The position numbers and the translations under genes are program-made. Source: Prosthecobacter fusiformis (GTDB lineage: Bacteria > Verrucomicrobiota > Verrucomicrobiia > Verrucomicrobiales > Verrucomicrobiaceae). Taken from it: a DNA stretch of 64,000 nt. Positions 42,364 to 51,341 of the stretch are shown piece by piece; within the stretch, counting starts at the first letter, position 1, and each line of letters starts with the position of its first letter. The DNA lies in contig NZ_SOCA01000002.1 in NCBI RefSeq assembly GCF_004364345.1, positions 75,711 through 139,710 of the forward strand, given 5' to 3'. The notes under the pieces are model-generated. The model was not told the DNA's origin, searched no databases, and saw only the letters and a list, made by a program, of their open reading frames with translations.

Positions 42364-43007
42364 TGCTTCTTGTGGACCTGGTCAAAGCCGTGCTGAGCCG
42401 CCAGGATAAGCACGTTGTTGGCTGCGGCCTCGAGATCAAACTGGAGCTTGGCCAGCCTGCTGTGGAAGTAATTCATCGGCACCAGGGTGGCGATGGCAAT
42501 ACCCAGACCGGCGGCTGTCGCGATGAGCGCTTCACCAATGCCCCCGGTCACTTTTTCCACGGCCAGCTCTGAGTCACCAATGGAGGAGAAGGAACCCATG
42601 ATGCCGGTGACGGTGCCCAGAAGGCCCAGGAGAGGTCCGAGAGTGACGACGGTGTCCATGGCTCCGAGGAATCTTCCTGCGGCCTGCAGCTCATGGCCGG
42701 CTGCCACTTCCAGCGCGCCCTGCATGGAGCTATGCTGGTGCTTGAGGCCATGATGAATCATGCGCACCACCGGATCCGTGGTTGTTTCTGAAAGGGAGAT
42801 GGCCTTGGCCTGATCTCCGCCCTCCAAAGCTGCATAGACCTGATCTAGCTGTTTGGCTGAGCGGCGGGCGCTGAAACGCAGCCACCAAAAGATACGCTCC
42901 ACCAGGACGCAAATGGCAAAACCTCCCACAACAAGAATGGGATACATGATGGGACCACCATCGTGAATGAATTTGATGACAACGTTGGCGAGGGGGAGCT
43001 GGAGCAT
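42360..43007 (-). CDS. exbB: ExbB/TolQ/MotA-family proton channel protein
   Basis: 215 residues with three membrane helices: IMYPILVVGGFAICVLVERIF, then the GRFLGAMDTVVTLGPLLGLLG and TVTGIMGSF block and ATAAGLGIAIATLVPMNYF. The LGPLLGLLGTVTGI motif is the MotA/TolQ/ExbB signature, with the conserved Thr of the proton path. It should make the pentameric ring around ExbD in the inner membrane. Its stop overlaps the exbD start; the TonB-like gene ends 81 bp upstream. Confidence 0.92.
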   Translation of the reverse strand: MLQLPLANVVIKFIHDGGPIMYPILVVGGFAICVLVERIFWWLRFSARRSAKQLDQVYAALEGGDQAKAISLSETTTDPVVRMIHHGLKHQHSSMQGALEVAAGHELQAAGRFLGAMDTVVTLGPLLGLLGTVTGIMGSFSSIGDSELAVEKVTGGIGEALIATAAGLGIAIATLVPMNYFHSRLAKLQFDLEAAANNVLILAAQHGFDQVHKKH

Positions 43008-43088
43008 TGAGTGGAGGTTAAGGGGGAATGGGAGGCAGTTTCCTGGGGTTCAGGAAGCTGATAAGGCACTTGCCGGGTGGAGCATTGG

Positions 43089-43958
43089 CTACCTGAGCTG
43101 GAATCTGACGGGCAATCTGAGGTTGCCCATTCTGCCAGGAAGATACCAATTGCGGCAGATATAAGATGAAAGCTGGCTCTGCTCTGAAGCGGTGAATCCG
43201 CCGTTGCTGCAATTGCTGGAAACAACGGCCGCGTACTCGACTTTCCCAGCGGGGCTGACCCGAAGGCTAAAGGTCACTGTTCCCGTGACACCTCGTGAGC
43301 GCGCTCCAGAGGGGAATGGTGGCGTGGGCAGTCTGCCTTTACCTGCTCCGGCACCGGCTCTTCCTGTGCCACCACCGCCGCCGCCGCTGCCTGCCGTACC
43401 GCCAGCGGTTGTCATGGTGCTGGTGGCGGGGCGGCTGGCAGGTTTTGCCACCGCAGGGCGCGGCTGGGTTTTCGGTTTAGGCTTGGCAGGATCCACCGGC
43501 TTTTGCACCGTTTCGATCTTGGGGGCAGCAGGCACGGTGAAAAGATCTTCCGTCACCAGCGGTTCCATCATCTCCGGTAGTTCCAGTGTCTCGATCTGCA
43601 CTTCGACGGGTTCCGGTATTTCAAGGGTCTCCTCCACCACCTCCTCGGTGGGATTCTCTTGGGACTCTTCCACCTCAGCCAGCAATTCAGCCATGGAGAC
43701 ATCGGTGGAATCATTATCCACCGCACCCAGTCCGGCTCTCCCGGCAAAGGTAATGGGCTCGAAGTTCTGAAACCGCAGCATTCCCACAATGCCGATGAGC
43801 AAAAAGGTGCCTGCGATGCCTGTCAGCCAAGCGACACCGCACAGGCTATCGTCAGGGCAGCGAAAGCGCCAGACAGTCGCCTGCTTAGGCGTGGCCACAG
43901 CTTCAGCCTTTTTGGAAAGGCTGAGTGCAGGGGATCCTAAAAGTGCCAGTTGCGACAT
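43089..43958 (-). CDS. TonB-like energy transducer
   Basis: 289 residues from the ATG at 43958. One membrane helix (LTGIAGTFLLIGIVGMLRF), a long acidic then Pro/Lys/Glu-rich periplasmic spacer (TEEVVEETLEIPEPVEV, later PAKPKPKTQPRPAVAKP), a Gly-rich hinge, and a C-terminal TonB/AgmX-like domain (GTVTFSLRVSPAGKVEYAAVV, ending LPVRFQLR). The Cys pair in SSNCSNGGF and YICRNW is unusual for TonB and could form a disulfide. It leads an operon with exbB, exbD and the coiled-coil gene and would couple the proton gradient to outer-membrane receptors such as that at 28.5 kb. Confidence 0.82.
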   Translation of the reverse strand: MSQLALLGSPALSLSKKAEAVATPKQATVWRFRCPDDSLCGVAWLTGIAGTFLLIGIVGMLRFQNFEPITFAGRAGLGAVDNDSTDVSMAELLAEVEESQENPTEEVVEETLEIPEPVEVQIETLELPEMMEPLVTEDLFTVPAAPKIETVQKPVDPAKPKPKTQPRPAVAKPASRPATSTMTTAGGTAGSGGGGGGTGRAGAGAGKGRLPTPPFPSGARSRGVTGTVTFSLRVSPAGKVEYAAVVSSNCSNGGFTASEQSQLSSYICRNWYLPGRMGNLRLPVRFQLR

Positions 43959-43992
43959 GGTGGAGAGTGAATTGAGATACGTTTTCGATAAT

Positions 43993-44013
43993 GACGATTG
44001 ATCAGAGATCGTC
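43993..44013. promoter_or_regulatory. Inverted repeat GACGAT-N9-ATCGTC
   Basis: GACGAT (43993-43998) and ATCGTC (44008-44013) are inverted copies 9 bp apart in the divergent region before tonB. The distance suits a dimeric regulator on the tonB promoter; the regulator is unknown and no Fur consensus is met. Confidence 0.35.
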
Positions 44014-44036
44014 AAGCGTCTATTGCGACGTAATCT

Positions 44037-44055
44037 CACAAAATGACATTTTGTG
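44037..44055. promoter_or_regulatory. Perfect 19-bp palindrome CACAAAATG-A-CATTTTGTG
   Basis: Two 9-bp arms around one base at 44037-44055 are exact inverted copies, in the 101 bp between the divergent tonB-like and TPR-like genes. It lies only 4 bp before the proposed ATG of the TPR-like gene, so a bound repressor would block that gene. It differs from the Fur box. Confidence 0.55.
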
Positions 44056-44059
44056 TCTC

Positions 44060-45136
44060 ATGTCCTCTTTGATGCCTGATACCCCTTCTGACATTCACGC
44101 CGAAGCCAGCCGCTGGACGCTTCACGGCATCTCTCTGCTGGAAAAGGGGGATCACGATTCCTTGCAGCAAGCCCAGATCTGTTTTGAGCACGCCATCGCC
44201 TTGCGTGAAAATCTGTCCCTGGAGGAGAATCCGTTATTTCGTTGGGGACTGACGGCTGGCTGGATGAACCGGGGAGATGTATTGACCCGCCTGGGTGGCC
44301 CTGAGCGGCTGCAGGAGGCGCTGGGCAGTTACGATATCGCCATTGCACATCTGCACCAACTTCCTTTGGACCGTGACCCTGTTTTTCGCTGGCGGTTATG
44401 CGTTGCCTGGATGAACCGGGGAGTCACCGAACAAGCCGTAAAAGAGGCGGGTGCGCATGAGCGGGCACTGCGCTGTTTTGACAAAGCTATCGAGACGATG
44501 CATGGCCACGAATCCAGCGAGCGGGCTGACTACCAGCAGGTGCAGGCCAGTGCCTGGATGAACCGGGCCAATGAACTGCTGCAAAGCAGCCTCCCAGCCT
44601 GGCTGTCCGCTGTGGAGGCCGCGCGCCATTCGCTTGATCATTGTCGGCATCTTGATGAGAAAGACTTAGTGGGCAGGGAGGCTGGCATCAAGGCGCGGCA
44701 TACTCTCTGCCGAGCGTTGGCCAGTCTGCTGGAGGCTCCTTCTGTCGATTCAGACCAAGCGGAAGCCTGGATCTTGGAGGCTACGGATGCGGTGGAGGAT
44801 GTGATGCGACTGACCCAGGCTGATCCCCATTTTCAGCAGATCCGTGAAGAGATGTTTCACTTTGGCTGCCGCATGTATCGCGCTTTCCAACCTCACTTTT
44901 TGGCCGGATTTTTAGATGACGGCATGATGGCTGGCGGGATGTCTGAAGAAATGAGGCAGGCAGCCCGTGAAGCGCTGGCACAGGCGGCTTTCCAAATCCA
45001 GCAGGAGAATCTGGCGGGTTATACTCCCTCGCGTCTGGACCGCCTCCTCCATACCTTGCAATCGCTCAGTGAAGCAGGTGAAAAGCTGGGATTCAGGGAT
45101 GGCTCACCACCCGGTAATCCACCTATCGGCACATGA
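44060..45136 (+). CDS. TPR-like helical repeat protein, unknown function
   Basis: 358 residues from the ATG at 44060 (another ATG is at 44072). No signal or membrane helix. The protein is built of helical pairs that resemble tetratricopeptide repeats: WTLHGISLLEKGD-SLQQAQICFEHAIAL, WMNRGDVLTRLGG-ERLQEALGSYDIAI, WMNRGVTEQAV-ERALRCFDKAIE, WMNRANELLQ. The phrase WMNR recurs four times at ~65-residue spacing, so it is a diverged array, probably a protein-interaction scaffold. It is divergent from the Ton operon across the palindrome. Function is unknown. Confidence 0.75.
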   Translation: MSSLMPDTPSDIHAEASRWTLHGISLLEKGDHDSLQQAQICFEHAIALRENLSLEENPLFRWGLTAGWMNRGDVLTRLGGPERLQEALGSYDIAIAHLHQLPLDRDPVFRWRLCVAWMNRGVTEQAVKEAGAHERALRCFDKAIETMHGHESSERADYQQVQASAWMNRANELLQSSLPAWLSAVEAARHSLDHCRHLDEKDLVGREAGIKARHTLCRALASLLEAPSVDSDQAEAWILEATDAVEDVMRLTQADPHFQQIREEMFHFGCRMYRAFQPHFLAGFLDDGMMAGGMSEEMRQAAREALAQAAFQIQQENLAGYTPSRLDRLLHTLQSLSEAGEKLGFRDGSPPGNPPIGT

Positions 45137-45238
45137 AGGGTTGACCCCTTTGCCATCTGTGTGCAGTAAGTGATATGGCGGCAGGTGGCCAAGCCTGCCG
45201 GACAAGTGTGTACTTTGTCTTCCAGTGAGCTGACGCCT

Positions 45239-47260
45239 ATGCACCATATTGACTTTCTCCAGGATCTGTCGGTCGTGATGATCATCGCGGCGGTGGTGAC
45301 TATCTTGTTCCGGCAGATGAAGCAGCCCGTTGTCCTGGGTTACATCCTGGCGGGGGTGATCATTGGTCCGCATACCCCCCCGTATGCTTTGATCGAAGAT
45401 GAGCATACCATTGAGACGCTTTCAGAGCTGGGAGTGATCTTCCTCATGTTCGCCCTGGGGTTGGAGTTCAGTTTAAAGAAGCTGACCAAAGTCGGTTCCA
45501 CAGCCCTGATTGCAGCTTCTGCGGAAATCGTGCTGATGATCTGGGCCGGATACCATCTGGGGCGGACCTTTGGCTGGGGCACCATGGACAGCGTGTTCCT
45601 GGGGGCCATCCTTTCCATCTCGTCCACCACCATCATCATCAAGGCCCTGGAGGAGATCGGGAAGACGAAGGAGCGCTTCGCCCAGATGATTTTTGGTATC
45701 CTCATCGTGGAGGACATCCTGGCCATCCTCATGATCGCCATGCTGTCCGGTTTTGCCACGACTGGATCACTGGCCGTGGAGGATGTGGCACTCACAGTGG
45801 GAAAGCTGGTCACCTTTTTGGGTGTGCTGCTGATTTTTGGCCTGATCTTGGTGCCGCGTCTCTTGAACTGGGTGGCCAAGTTTAAGAGCAATGAGATGCT
45901 GCTGGTGACAGTCGTGGGGCTGTGTTTTGGCGTATCCCTGCTGGCGGTGAAACTGGGCTATAGCGTGGCTCTGGGCGCGTTCATCATCGGCGCCATCATT
46001 GCGGAGGCACGTCACATCGCACACATCGAGACACTGATGCATCCGGTGCGGGATCTCTTCAGTGCCGTGTTTTTCGTCTCCATCGGCCTGCTGATCGATC
46101 CTCAGGTTCTGAAGGAACAATGGGGGCCCATCCTGATCATCACGGCGGTGGTCGTCGTGGGCAAGGTATTGACCTGTGGGCTGGGCACCTTTGTGGCCGG
46201 AAATGACCTGAAATCTTCCATGCGCGTGGGCATGGGGCTGGCGCAGATTGGTGAATTTTCATTCATCATCGCCGCTCTGGGGCTTTCGCTGAAGGTGACC
46301 AGTGACTTCCTTTATCCCATCGCCGTTGCCGTATCTGCCCTGACCACGCTGCTGACGCCTTATCTCATTCGCAGCTCGGATGCCACGGTGAAAGGCATCA
46401 GCCATATCACACCGACGGGACTGATGAATGCCCTGGATGCCTACACGAAGTGGGTTGGCAGTCTCAGTTCAGGCAGCAACCGCAAGACCCCGGCCAAGTT
46501 CCTGCGCAAATGGGGCTGGCAGATCGTGGTGAACATCATCCTCATCGCCGGCGTTTTTATCACCGCTGCCTTCATGAAGGATCATGTGGAAAAATGGTGG
46601 CCTGATGCCCCTGGCGGATACAATGGCATCAAGGGCATGCTCTGGCTTGGGGCCATGATTCTCAGCCTCCCCATGCTGATCGCCATCGTCAGGAAGTGGC
46701 AGGCCTTTGGCATGCTGGTGAGTGAAATGAGCGTGTCCAGCGCGGTCGCCAAGGACAACACCATGCCCCTGCGCGGCATCATTTCGAACGTCGTCCTTAC
46801 CGCCGGCTGCGCTGCCTTATTCCTCATCATCTTGGTTCTCAGTTCAGCTATCCTGCCTTCACGGAATCTGCTCATCGTGCTGGGGCTCCTGCTGGTCGCA
46901 CTCACCATTCTGCTCTGGCGGGTCTTCGTGCGGGTGCATACAAAGGCCCAGTTCGCCCTCTATGAAACGCTGAATGAGGCCCCGCTGCCGCATCATGCGC
47001 CGGATGCTTTGGACATTCCCCCGCTGCTGCGCCATGCCGAATTGCTGACACTCAGTATTTCCCCGACCTCCATGGCCGCAGGAAAAGTCATTTCTGAACT
47101 GCAACTCCGCAGCCGCACAGGGGCGAGCATCGTCGGCATTGAGCGCGGGGGTGACAACATCATCAACCCTGGTATCTCTGAGGAGATCCGCCCTGGGGAT
47201 TCCGTGCTACTCATCGGCAGTGCCGAGCAAATCCAGCTGGCAAAGGAAATGCTGGAGTAA
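45239..47260 (+). CDS. CPA2 monovalent cation:proton antiporter with RCK_C domain
   Basis: 673 residues from the ATG at 45239. About thirteen membrane helices: PVVLGYILAGVIIGP, ELGVIFLMFALGLEFSL, ALGAFIIGAIIAEARH (paired acidic/Asp-like ion-site region) and GMGLAQIGEFSFIIAALG, all of the KefB/RosB/CPA2 family. After a further four-helix insert the C-terminus carries a TrkA-C/RCK_C domain (KVISELQLRSRTGASIVGI followed by ISEEIRPGDSVLLIG), which binds ligands and gates transport. The NAD-binding RCK_N domain of KefB/C is absent. It probably exchanges K+ or Na+ for protons; it is convergent with the second apbE. Confidence 0.9.
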   Translation: MHHIDFLQDLSVVMIIAAVVTILFRQMKQPVVLGYILAGVIIGPHTPPYALIEDEHTIETLSELGVIFLMFALGLEFSLKKLTKVGSTALIAASAEIVLMIWAGYHLGRTFGWGTMDSVFLGAILSISSTTIIIKALEEIGKTKERFAQMIFGILIVEDILAILMIAMLSGFATTGSLAVEDVALTVGKLVTFLGVLLIFGLILVPRLLNWVAKFKSNEMLLVTVVGLCFGVSLLAVKLGYSVALGAFIIGAIIAEARHIAHIETLMHPVRDLFSAVFFVSIGLLIDPQVLKEQWGPILIITAVVVVGKVLTCGLGTFVAGNDLKSSMRVGMGLAQIGEFSFIIAALGLSLKVTSDFLYPIAVAVSALTTLLTPYLIRSSDATVKGISHITPTGLMNALDAYTKWVGSLSSGSNRKTPAKFLRKWGWQIVVNIILIAGVFITAAFMKDHVEKWWPDAPGGYNGIKGMLWLGAMILSLPMLIAIVRKWQAFGMLVSEMSVSSAVAKDNTMPLRGIISNVVLTAGCAALFLIILVLSSAILPSRNLLIVLGLLLVALTILLWRVFVRVHTKAQFALYETLNEAPLPHHAPDALDIPPLLRHAELLTLSISPTSMAAGKVISELQLRSRTGASIVGIERGGDNIINPGISEEIRPGDSVLLIGSAEQIQLAKEMLE

Positions 47261-47271
47261 GCAGCTCCCGT

Positions 47272-48243
47272 TCAGGGAGCGGTGGAGAAAAGCACTTCAA
47301 TGCCTGGCAGTCTATCCGCCAGTTTCTCTCCCTTCTCCTTCCCGAGCACACACATCGCCGTGGCCAGCGCATCACTCGTCGTGCAATCCGGCGCGATGAC
47401 TGAGCAGGCGATCCTTTCCGTGAGCCCCAGTCCGGTCTTGGGAGATAGGATGTGTGAATAGCGGATGCCTGCGATTTCGGTGTATTGGTAAAGATCTCCT
47501 GAGGTAGAAACAGCACGGTTTGCCAGGAGGAGAGTCTTCAGGCTGTCCTCATCCCCCGGTCGTGTAAACGTGCGCAGCTTGATCTCCCAGCCTTTTTGGC
47601 CGGGGGGCGCATCCCCCACCGCCGTATCCCCACCCGCCTGGGCGACGGCGCAGGGCAGGCCATGCTGGCGCATGATGCGCAGGCATTCATCTGCCGCATA
47701 GCCTTTCGCGATGCCCCCCAGATCCAGCAAAGTCCCGCGCTGTAGGGTGATTTGGCACTCGTCTTTCTCCTGTGTGATCCGCCGCCAGTCAGTGGCTGCG
47801 ATGGCGGATCGCAGCCGGTCCGCCGGGGGCAGCCTGCCCTGACGCCGCGCCCTCCGCCAGAGCTGGGATAAATGGCCGCAGGTGGGGTCAAATGCCCCAT
47901 CAGTAATTCGGGCGAACTCGATGGAGCGGTCCAATAAGTCCCGCATGGGCGTGCTGACGGCCATGGGATAAGTGGCGTCAGGAGCACAAAGCCGCATCAG
48001 CTCACTGGTCGGGTCGTAATCCGTGAAAATCTGGTTTAATACCGCAATGCGGGCGAAGCAGGCATCCGCTGCCTTTTCAGCCTTGGCCCGGTCATCCGTA
48101 TAACAAGAGATGCGGAAGGTGGTGGCCATGCCTGGCCCGCTGAAATCATGCCTCTGGAGGGCAGGGGACTCAGCTCGGGCGTGAGCCGCCCAGAAACAAA
48201 ACGCCCCGCATGCCAGGAGGCAGGCGGGGCGCAAGAAGGTCAT
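47272..48243 (-). CDS. apbE: FAD:protein FMN transferase (ApbE), exported copy
   Basis: 323 residues with signal peptide MTFLRPACLLACGAFCFWAA; LLACG could also be read as a weak lipobox. ApbE motifs: FSGPGMATTFRISC, TDGAFDPTCGHLSQLWR, LLDLGGIAKGYAADECL, AVAQAGGDTAVG and TTSDALATAMCVLG. It should flavinylate periplasm-facing proteins. It shares little beyond motifs with the signal-less copy at 10.6-11.5 kb, so the two look like separate lineages, not a recent duplication. purA lies 14 bp upstream and reads the same way. Confidence 0.88.
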   Translation of the reverse strand: MTFLRPACLLACGAFCFWAAHARAESPALQRHDFSGPGMATTFRISCYTDDRAKAEKAADACFARIAVLNQIFTDYDPTSELMRLCAPDATYPMAVSTPMRDLLDRSIEFARITDGAFDPTCGHLSQLWRRARRQGRLPPADRLRSAIAATDWRRITQEKDECQITLQRGTLLDLGGIAKGYAADECLRIMRQHGLPCAVAQAGGDTAVGDAPPGQKGWEIKLRTFTRPGDEDSLKTLLLANRAVSTSGDLYQYTEIAGIRYSHILSPKTGLGLTERIACSVIAPDCTTSDALATAMCVLGKEKGEKLADRLPGIEVLFSTAP

Positions 48244-48257
48244 GAACGCGTGTGCGG

Positions 48258-49529
48258 TTAGGCCACGAGAGTCTGGTCACGAGAAGGCCCGACGCCGAGG
48301 AGGCTGACGCGTGCCCCGGTCAATTCTTCCAGACGCTTCAGGTAGGCCTTGGCCAGGTCAGGAAGGTCAGCGAAGTTTTTGATCTGGCTGAGGTCCTGTT
48401 TCCAGCCCTGGTGGGTTTCGTAAACAGGCACACATTCCTCGATGTCCTCGATCGTGCTCGGCGGATAGTGGATGGTCTCACCACGCAATGTGTAGGCGGT
48501 GCAGATCTGGATGGTATCCAGACCGTCCAGGCCGTCCAGGTTAGTGATGGCCAGTTCATCGGCACCATTGATCATGACCGCATAGCGCACCAGCACTGCA
48601 TCCAGCCAGCCGCAGCGGCGGGCACGACCCGTGGTGGCACCGTATTCACGGCCCATGTTGTGCAGCATGTCGCCGATGTCTTCATTCTCTGTGATGAAGG
48701 GGCCTGAGCCGACACGGGTGGTGTAAGCCTTGGCCACCGCCACCACTTTATCGATCATGCGTGGAGGCACGCCGGAGCCTGTGCAGGCTCCGCCGGAGGT
48801 GGTGTTGGAACTGGTGACAAAAGGATAGGTGCCGTGGTCGATGTCCAGGTAAGTCCCCTGGGCTCCTTCAAAAAGGAGGCTCTTGCCGGCACGGATCGCC
48901 TCGTGGCAATAGACGGCCGTATTCGTGATATGGGGAGCCAGGACCTTGGCTGCGGCCAGGACACTGGTGATGGTTTCTTCCACGGGCACTTCAGCCACGC
49001 CGACAGCGCGGAAAGTCTCATTGTGCATGAGCAGGCGGCTGCGCAGCTCACTTTCAAGCTGCTCAGGGCGGGTTAGCAGAATGGCACGCAGGCCACTGCG
49101 CTCCACCTTATCCGCATAAGCCGGGCCGATGCCGCGACCTGTGGTGCCGATCTTTTTATCGCCCAGCCGGGCCTCGCGGGCCTGATCCAGACCTTTGTGA
49201 TAAGGCAGCACCAGGTGGGCCGTCTCGCTGATCTTGAGGTTCTCCGGGGTGATCTTCACGCCCTGGGCGCGCAGCTTGGCCATTTCTTCCAGCAGGCCCA
49301 GGATGTCCATCACCACGCCATTGCCGATGACGCACATCTTGTCTTCCCACAGGATGCCGCTCGGGATCAGGTGCAGGATGTATTTGGTGCCGTTGTTGAT
49401 GACGGTGTGCCCGGCGTTGTTCCCGCCTGCAGCGCGTACGACGACGTCTGTGTGTTCTGTGAGGTAGTCAACGATCTTACCTTTTCCTTCATCGCCCCAC
49501 TGGGCACCGACAACAATGGTATTGGACAT
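48258..49529 (-). CDS. purA: Adenylosuccinate synthetase
   Basis: 423 residues, normal length for PurA. GAQWGDEGKGKIVDYL (GTP-binding glycine loop and catalytic Asp), GGNNAGHTV (catalytic His), GTTGRGIGPAY, LLFEGAQGTYLDIDHGTYPF and VGSGPF are all present, as is the TGRARRCGWLD IMP-site motif. It joins IMP and aspartate with GTP to give adenylosuccinate, the first committed step to AMP, in the cytoplasm. Transcription probably continues into the exported apbE. No PurR-like site is evident upstream. Confidence 0.97.
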   Translation of the reverse strand: MSNTIVVGAQWGDEGKGKIVDYLTEHTDVVVRAAGGNNAGHTVINNGTKYILHLIPSGILWEDKMCVIGNGVVMDILGLLEEMAKLRAQGVKITPENLKISETAHLVLPYHKGLDQAREARLGDKKIGTTGRGIGPAYADKVERSGLRAILLTRPEQLESELRSRLLMHNETFRAVGVAEVPVEETITSVLAAAKVLAPHITNTAVYCHEAIRAGKSLLFEGAQGTYLDIDHGTYPFVTSSNTTSGGACTGSGVPPRMIDKVVAVAKAYTTRVGSGPFITENEDIGDMLHNMGREYGATTGRARRCGWLDAVLVRYAVMINGADELAITNLDGLDGLDTIQICTAYTLRGETIHYPPSTIEDIEECVPVYETHQGWKQDLSQIKNFADLPDLAKAYLKRLEELTGARVSLLGVGPSRDQTLVA

Positions 49530-49660
49530 TTACTTGAGCTTCTTTGCGGCGCAGGGAGGCCGCTTCCTTGGTTTGTTTTTTTTGGACAAATGAGTCACGC
49601 CAGCGGGCAGGTGGCTGCCGCCAGGGGATCGCTAAAAAAGGCGATCACCGGACCCGGTAG

Positions 49661-50155
49661 TTAAGCAGTCATTTGGCTGAATGAAAAGACGGCATAAGCA
49701 CAGACCAGCAGCGCCAGGACTCCCAGGCCGATGAGCGGGGCATAACCATTGCTCTTGGGCTTGGCCTTGGTGCCGAAGCCGGAGCGGTGGCTGCGGTCGA
49801 GCGGGGTAGCGCCGTAACCACTGCTGGACACAGTGCGGGTCGGGGCGCTGTAGGCAGGGGCTTCCTCGAAGTCGCCAATGAAGACGCAATCCACATGACC
49901 CAGGGTAAAGGTGCCGCCGTGTCCCAGTTCCACGCGCTCGATGCGCTCACCACCGATCTTGGTGCCGTTGGTGGAGCCGAGGTCGGTCAGCACCCAGGAG
50001 TCACCCTCGATGGCCACTTCGCCATGATGGCTGGAGACGGAGTCGTGGGCGATGACGATCATGTTGTCATCGGCGCGGCCGAGCGACATGCGCTCAGCGG
50101 TCAACTCGACTTCGCCAGTGGTGCCTTCGGGGGTAGTGTACTGAATTTTTGCCAT
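49661..50155 (-). CDS. FHA domain protein with C-terminal membrane anchor
   Basis: 164 residues from the ATG at 50155; an upstream in-frame start (50194) adds 13 unlikely residues. The N-terminal ~90 residues are a forkhead-associated domain: SLGRADDNMIVIAHDSVSSH (phosphothreonine-binding Arg, Ser and His) and LTDLGSTNGTKIGGERI. A Ser/Gly-rich linker leads to one C-terminal membrane helix (PLIGLGVLALLVCAYAVF). It is a tail-anchored protein that should bind Thr-phosphorylated partners; the Ser/Thr kinase 1.2 kb away is a natural but unproven source of such phosphates. Confidence 0.88.
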   Translation of the reverse strand: MAKIQYTTPEGTTGEVELTAERMSLGRADDNMIVIAHDSVSSHHGEVAIEGDSWVLTDLGSTNGTKIGGERIERVELGHGGTFTLGHVDCVFIGDFEEAPAYSAPTRTVSSSGYGATPLDRSHRSGFGTKAKPKSNGYAPLIGLGVLALLVCAYAVFSFSQMTA

Positions 50156-50300
50156 AGCGTCAGAGGATTTAGCAGGCCCGCGCGTAGCTGGCAAGCCGCA
50201 ATCCTGAGTGCGGGGCAGGGGATTTTGAGGTGAGGTGGGCGCCGGGAGTGCCGTTTACGGCTCGCATGAGCGGATTTTCTGTGGCATAGGAGGGGGCTAC

Positions 50301-51314
50301 ATGCTTCCAACCTTCCTTTTTGCTACCTGCCGTTTCGGTTCTGAGCCCGCGCTCAAACGGGAGGTGGCCGCCCGATATGCGGGACTGCTGACACCGGCCT
50401 TCATGCGCCCTCAGCTCATTACTTGGAAGATTCAGGGGGAATTGCCGCCAGATTTCCGTTTTGGAGGTCTTTTTGCCCAGGTGGCGGGCATATCCCTGGG
50501 CATGGCGGAGTCTGCGGCGGAGGTGCCAGCCTTGTTGTCCACCCTTTCCCAGCGGCCAGCACTGCTCCATGTTTTCCCCCGGGAAGTGCCGGAAGATGGC
50601 GTTCCTGAGGAAACCTGGGCACGGGTGGATGCCCTGGAGGCGGAATTGACTGCACTTCTGGATCTGCCTACCGCCTCCGCTCCGCGTCCTGCGGAATACA
50701 TCCTGGATGTGATTGTCGGTGCTCCGGGTGAGCCCATGCTGGTGGGCCTTCACCAGTACCAGCCTGGGGAATTTAAAACCGCAGGTGGCTTGTCCCGCAT
50801 GCAACTGCCCCCGGAATCCCCGTCACGTGCGTGGCTGAAGATGGAGCAGTCACTGATCTGGCTAGGCGTTGAAAATGAACTGAAAGGCCGTGTGGTCCTG
50901 GAGCTGGGTTCCGCTCCTGGCGGTGCCACCTTATCGCTGCTCAATCGTGGAGCCACCGTTTACGGCGTGGATACCGGGGCGATGGATGAGCGGGTGCTGG
51001 CGCATCCTCAGTTCCATCACCTGCGTGTTTCTGCCGGGGATCTCCAGCCCTCCATGCTGCCGGACCAAGTGGACGTCCTGGTTTCCGACATCAATCTGGA
51101 GCCTCGCATCATCTGCCAGTATGTGGAAAAATTTGCCTCCCGCCTGCCACCTCTCGGGCTGATTCTGACACTGAAGCTGAACTCCGCCAAAGTGGAGCAG
51201 GAGCTTCCCCCGCTAATACAAAAGGTCCGCCACTGGGCACCAGGGCCAGTTTATACCCGTCAGCTTCCAGCCAACCGCCGCGAGGTGACGCTAGTCTCCT
51301 GGGCGGAGCGTTAG
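50301..51314 (+). CDS. RlmM/FtsJ-like RNA methyltransferase
   Basis: 337 residues from the ATG at 50301, preceded by a strong Shine-Dalgarno (AGGAGGGGG), which decides the start. The N-terminal half resembles the THUMP-containing region of RlmM (LFATCRFGSEPALKREVA). The C-terminal half is an FtsJ-type Rossmann fold: VVLELGSAPGGATLSLLNRG (SAM loop), VDVLVSDINLEP and LGLILTLKLN, which fits the K-D-K-E 2'-O-methyltransferase pattern (Asp and Lys visible). RlmM methylates C2498 of 23S rRNA; this enzyme is a relative, and the exact nucleotide is unproven. Confidence 0.8.
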   Translation: MLPTFLFATCRFGSEPALKREVAARYAGLLTPAFMRPQLITWKIQGELPPDFRFGGLFAQVAGISLGMAESAAEVPALLSTLSQRPALLHVFPREVPEDGVPEETWARVDALEAELTALLDLPTASAPRPAEYILDVIVGAPGEPMLVGLHQYQPGEFKTAGGLSRMQLPPESPSRAWLKMEQSLIWLGVENELKGRVVLELGSAPGGATLSLLNRGATVYGVDTGAMDERVLAHPQFHHLRVSAGDLQPSMLPDQVDVLVSDINLEPRIICQYVEKFASRLPPLGLILTLKLNSAKVEQELPPLIQKVRHWAPGPVYTRQLPANRREVTLVSWAER

Positions 51315-51341
51315 CAATGGCTGAACGGAATGCCGCAGCGG

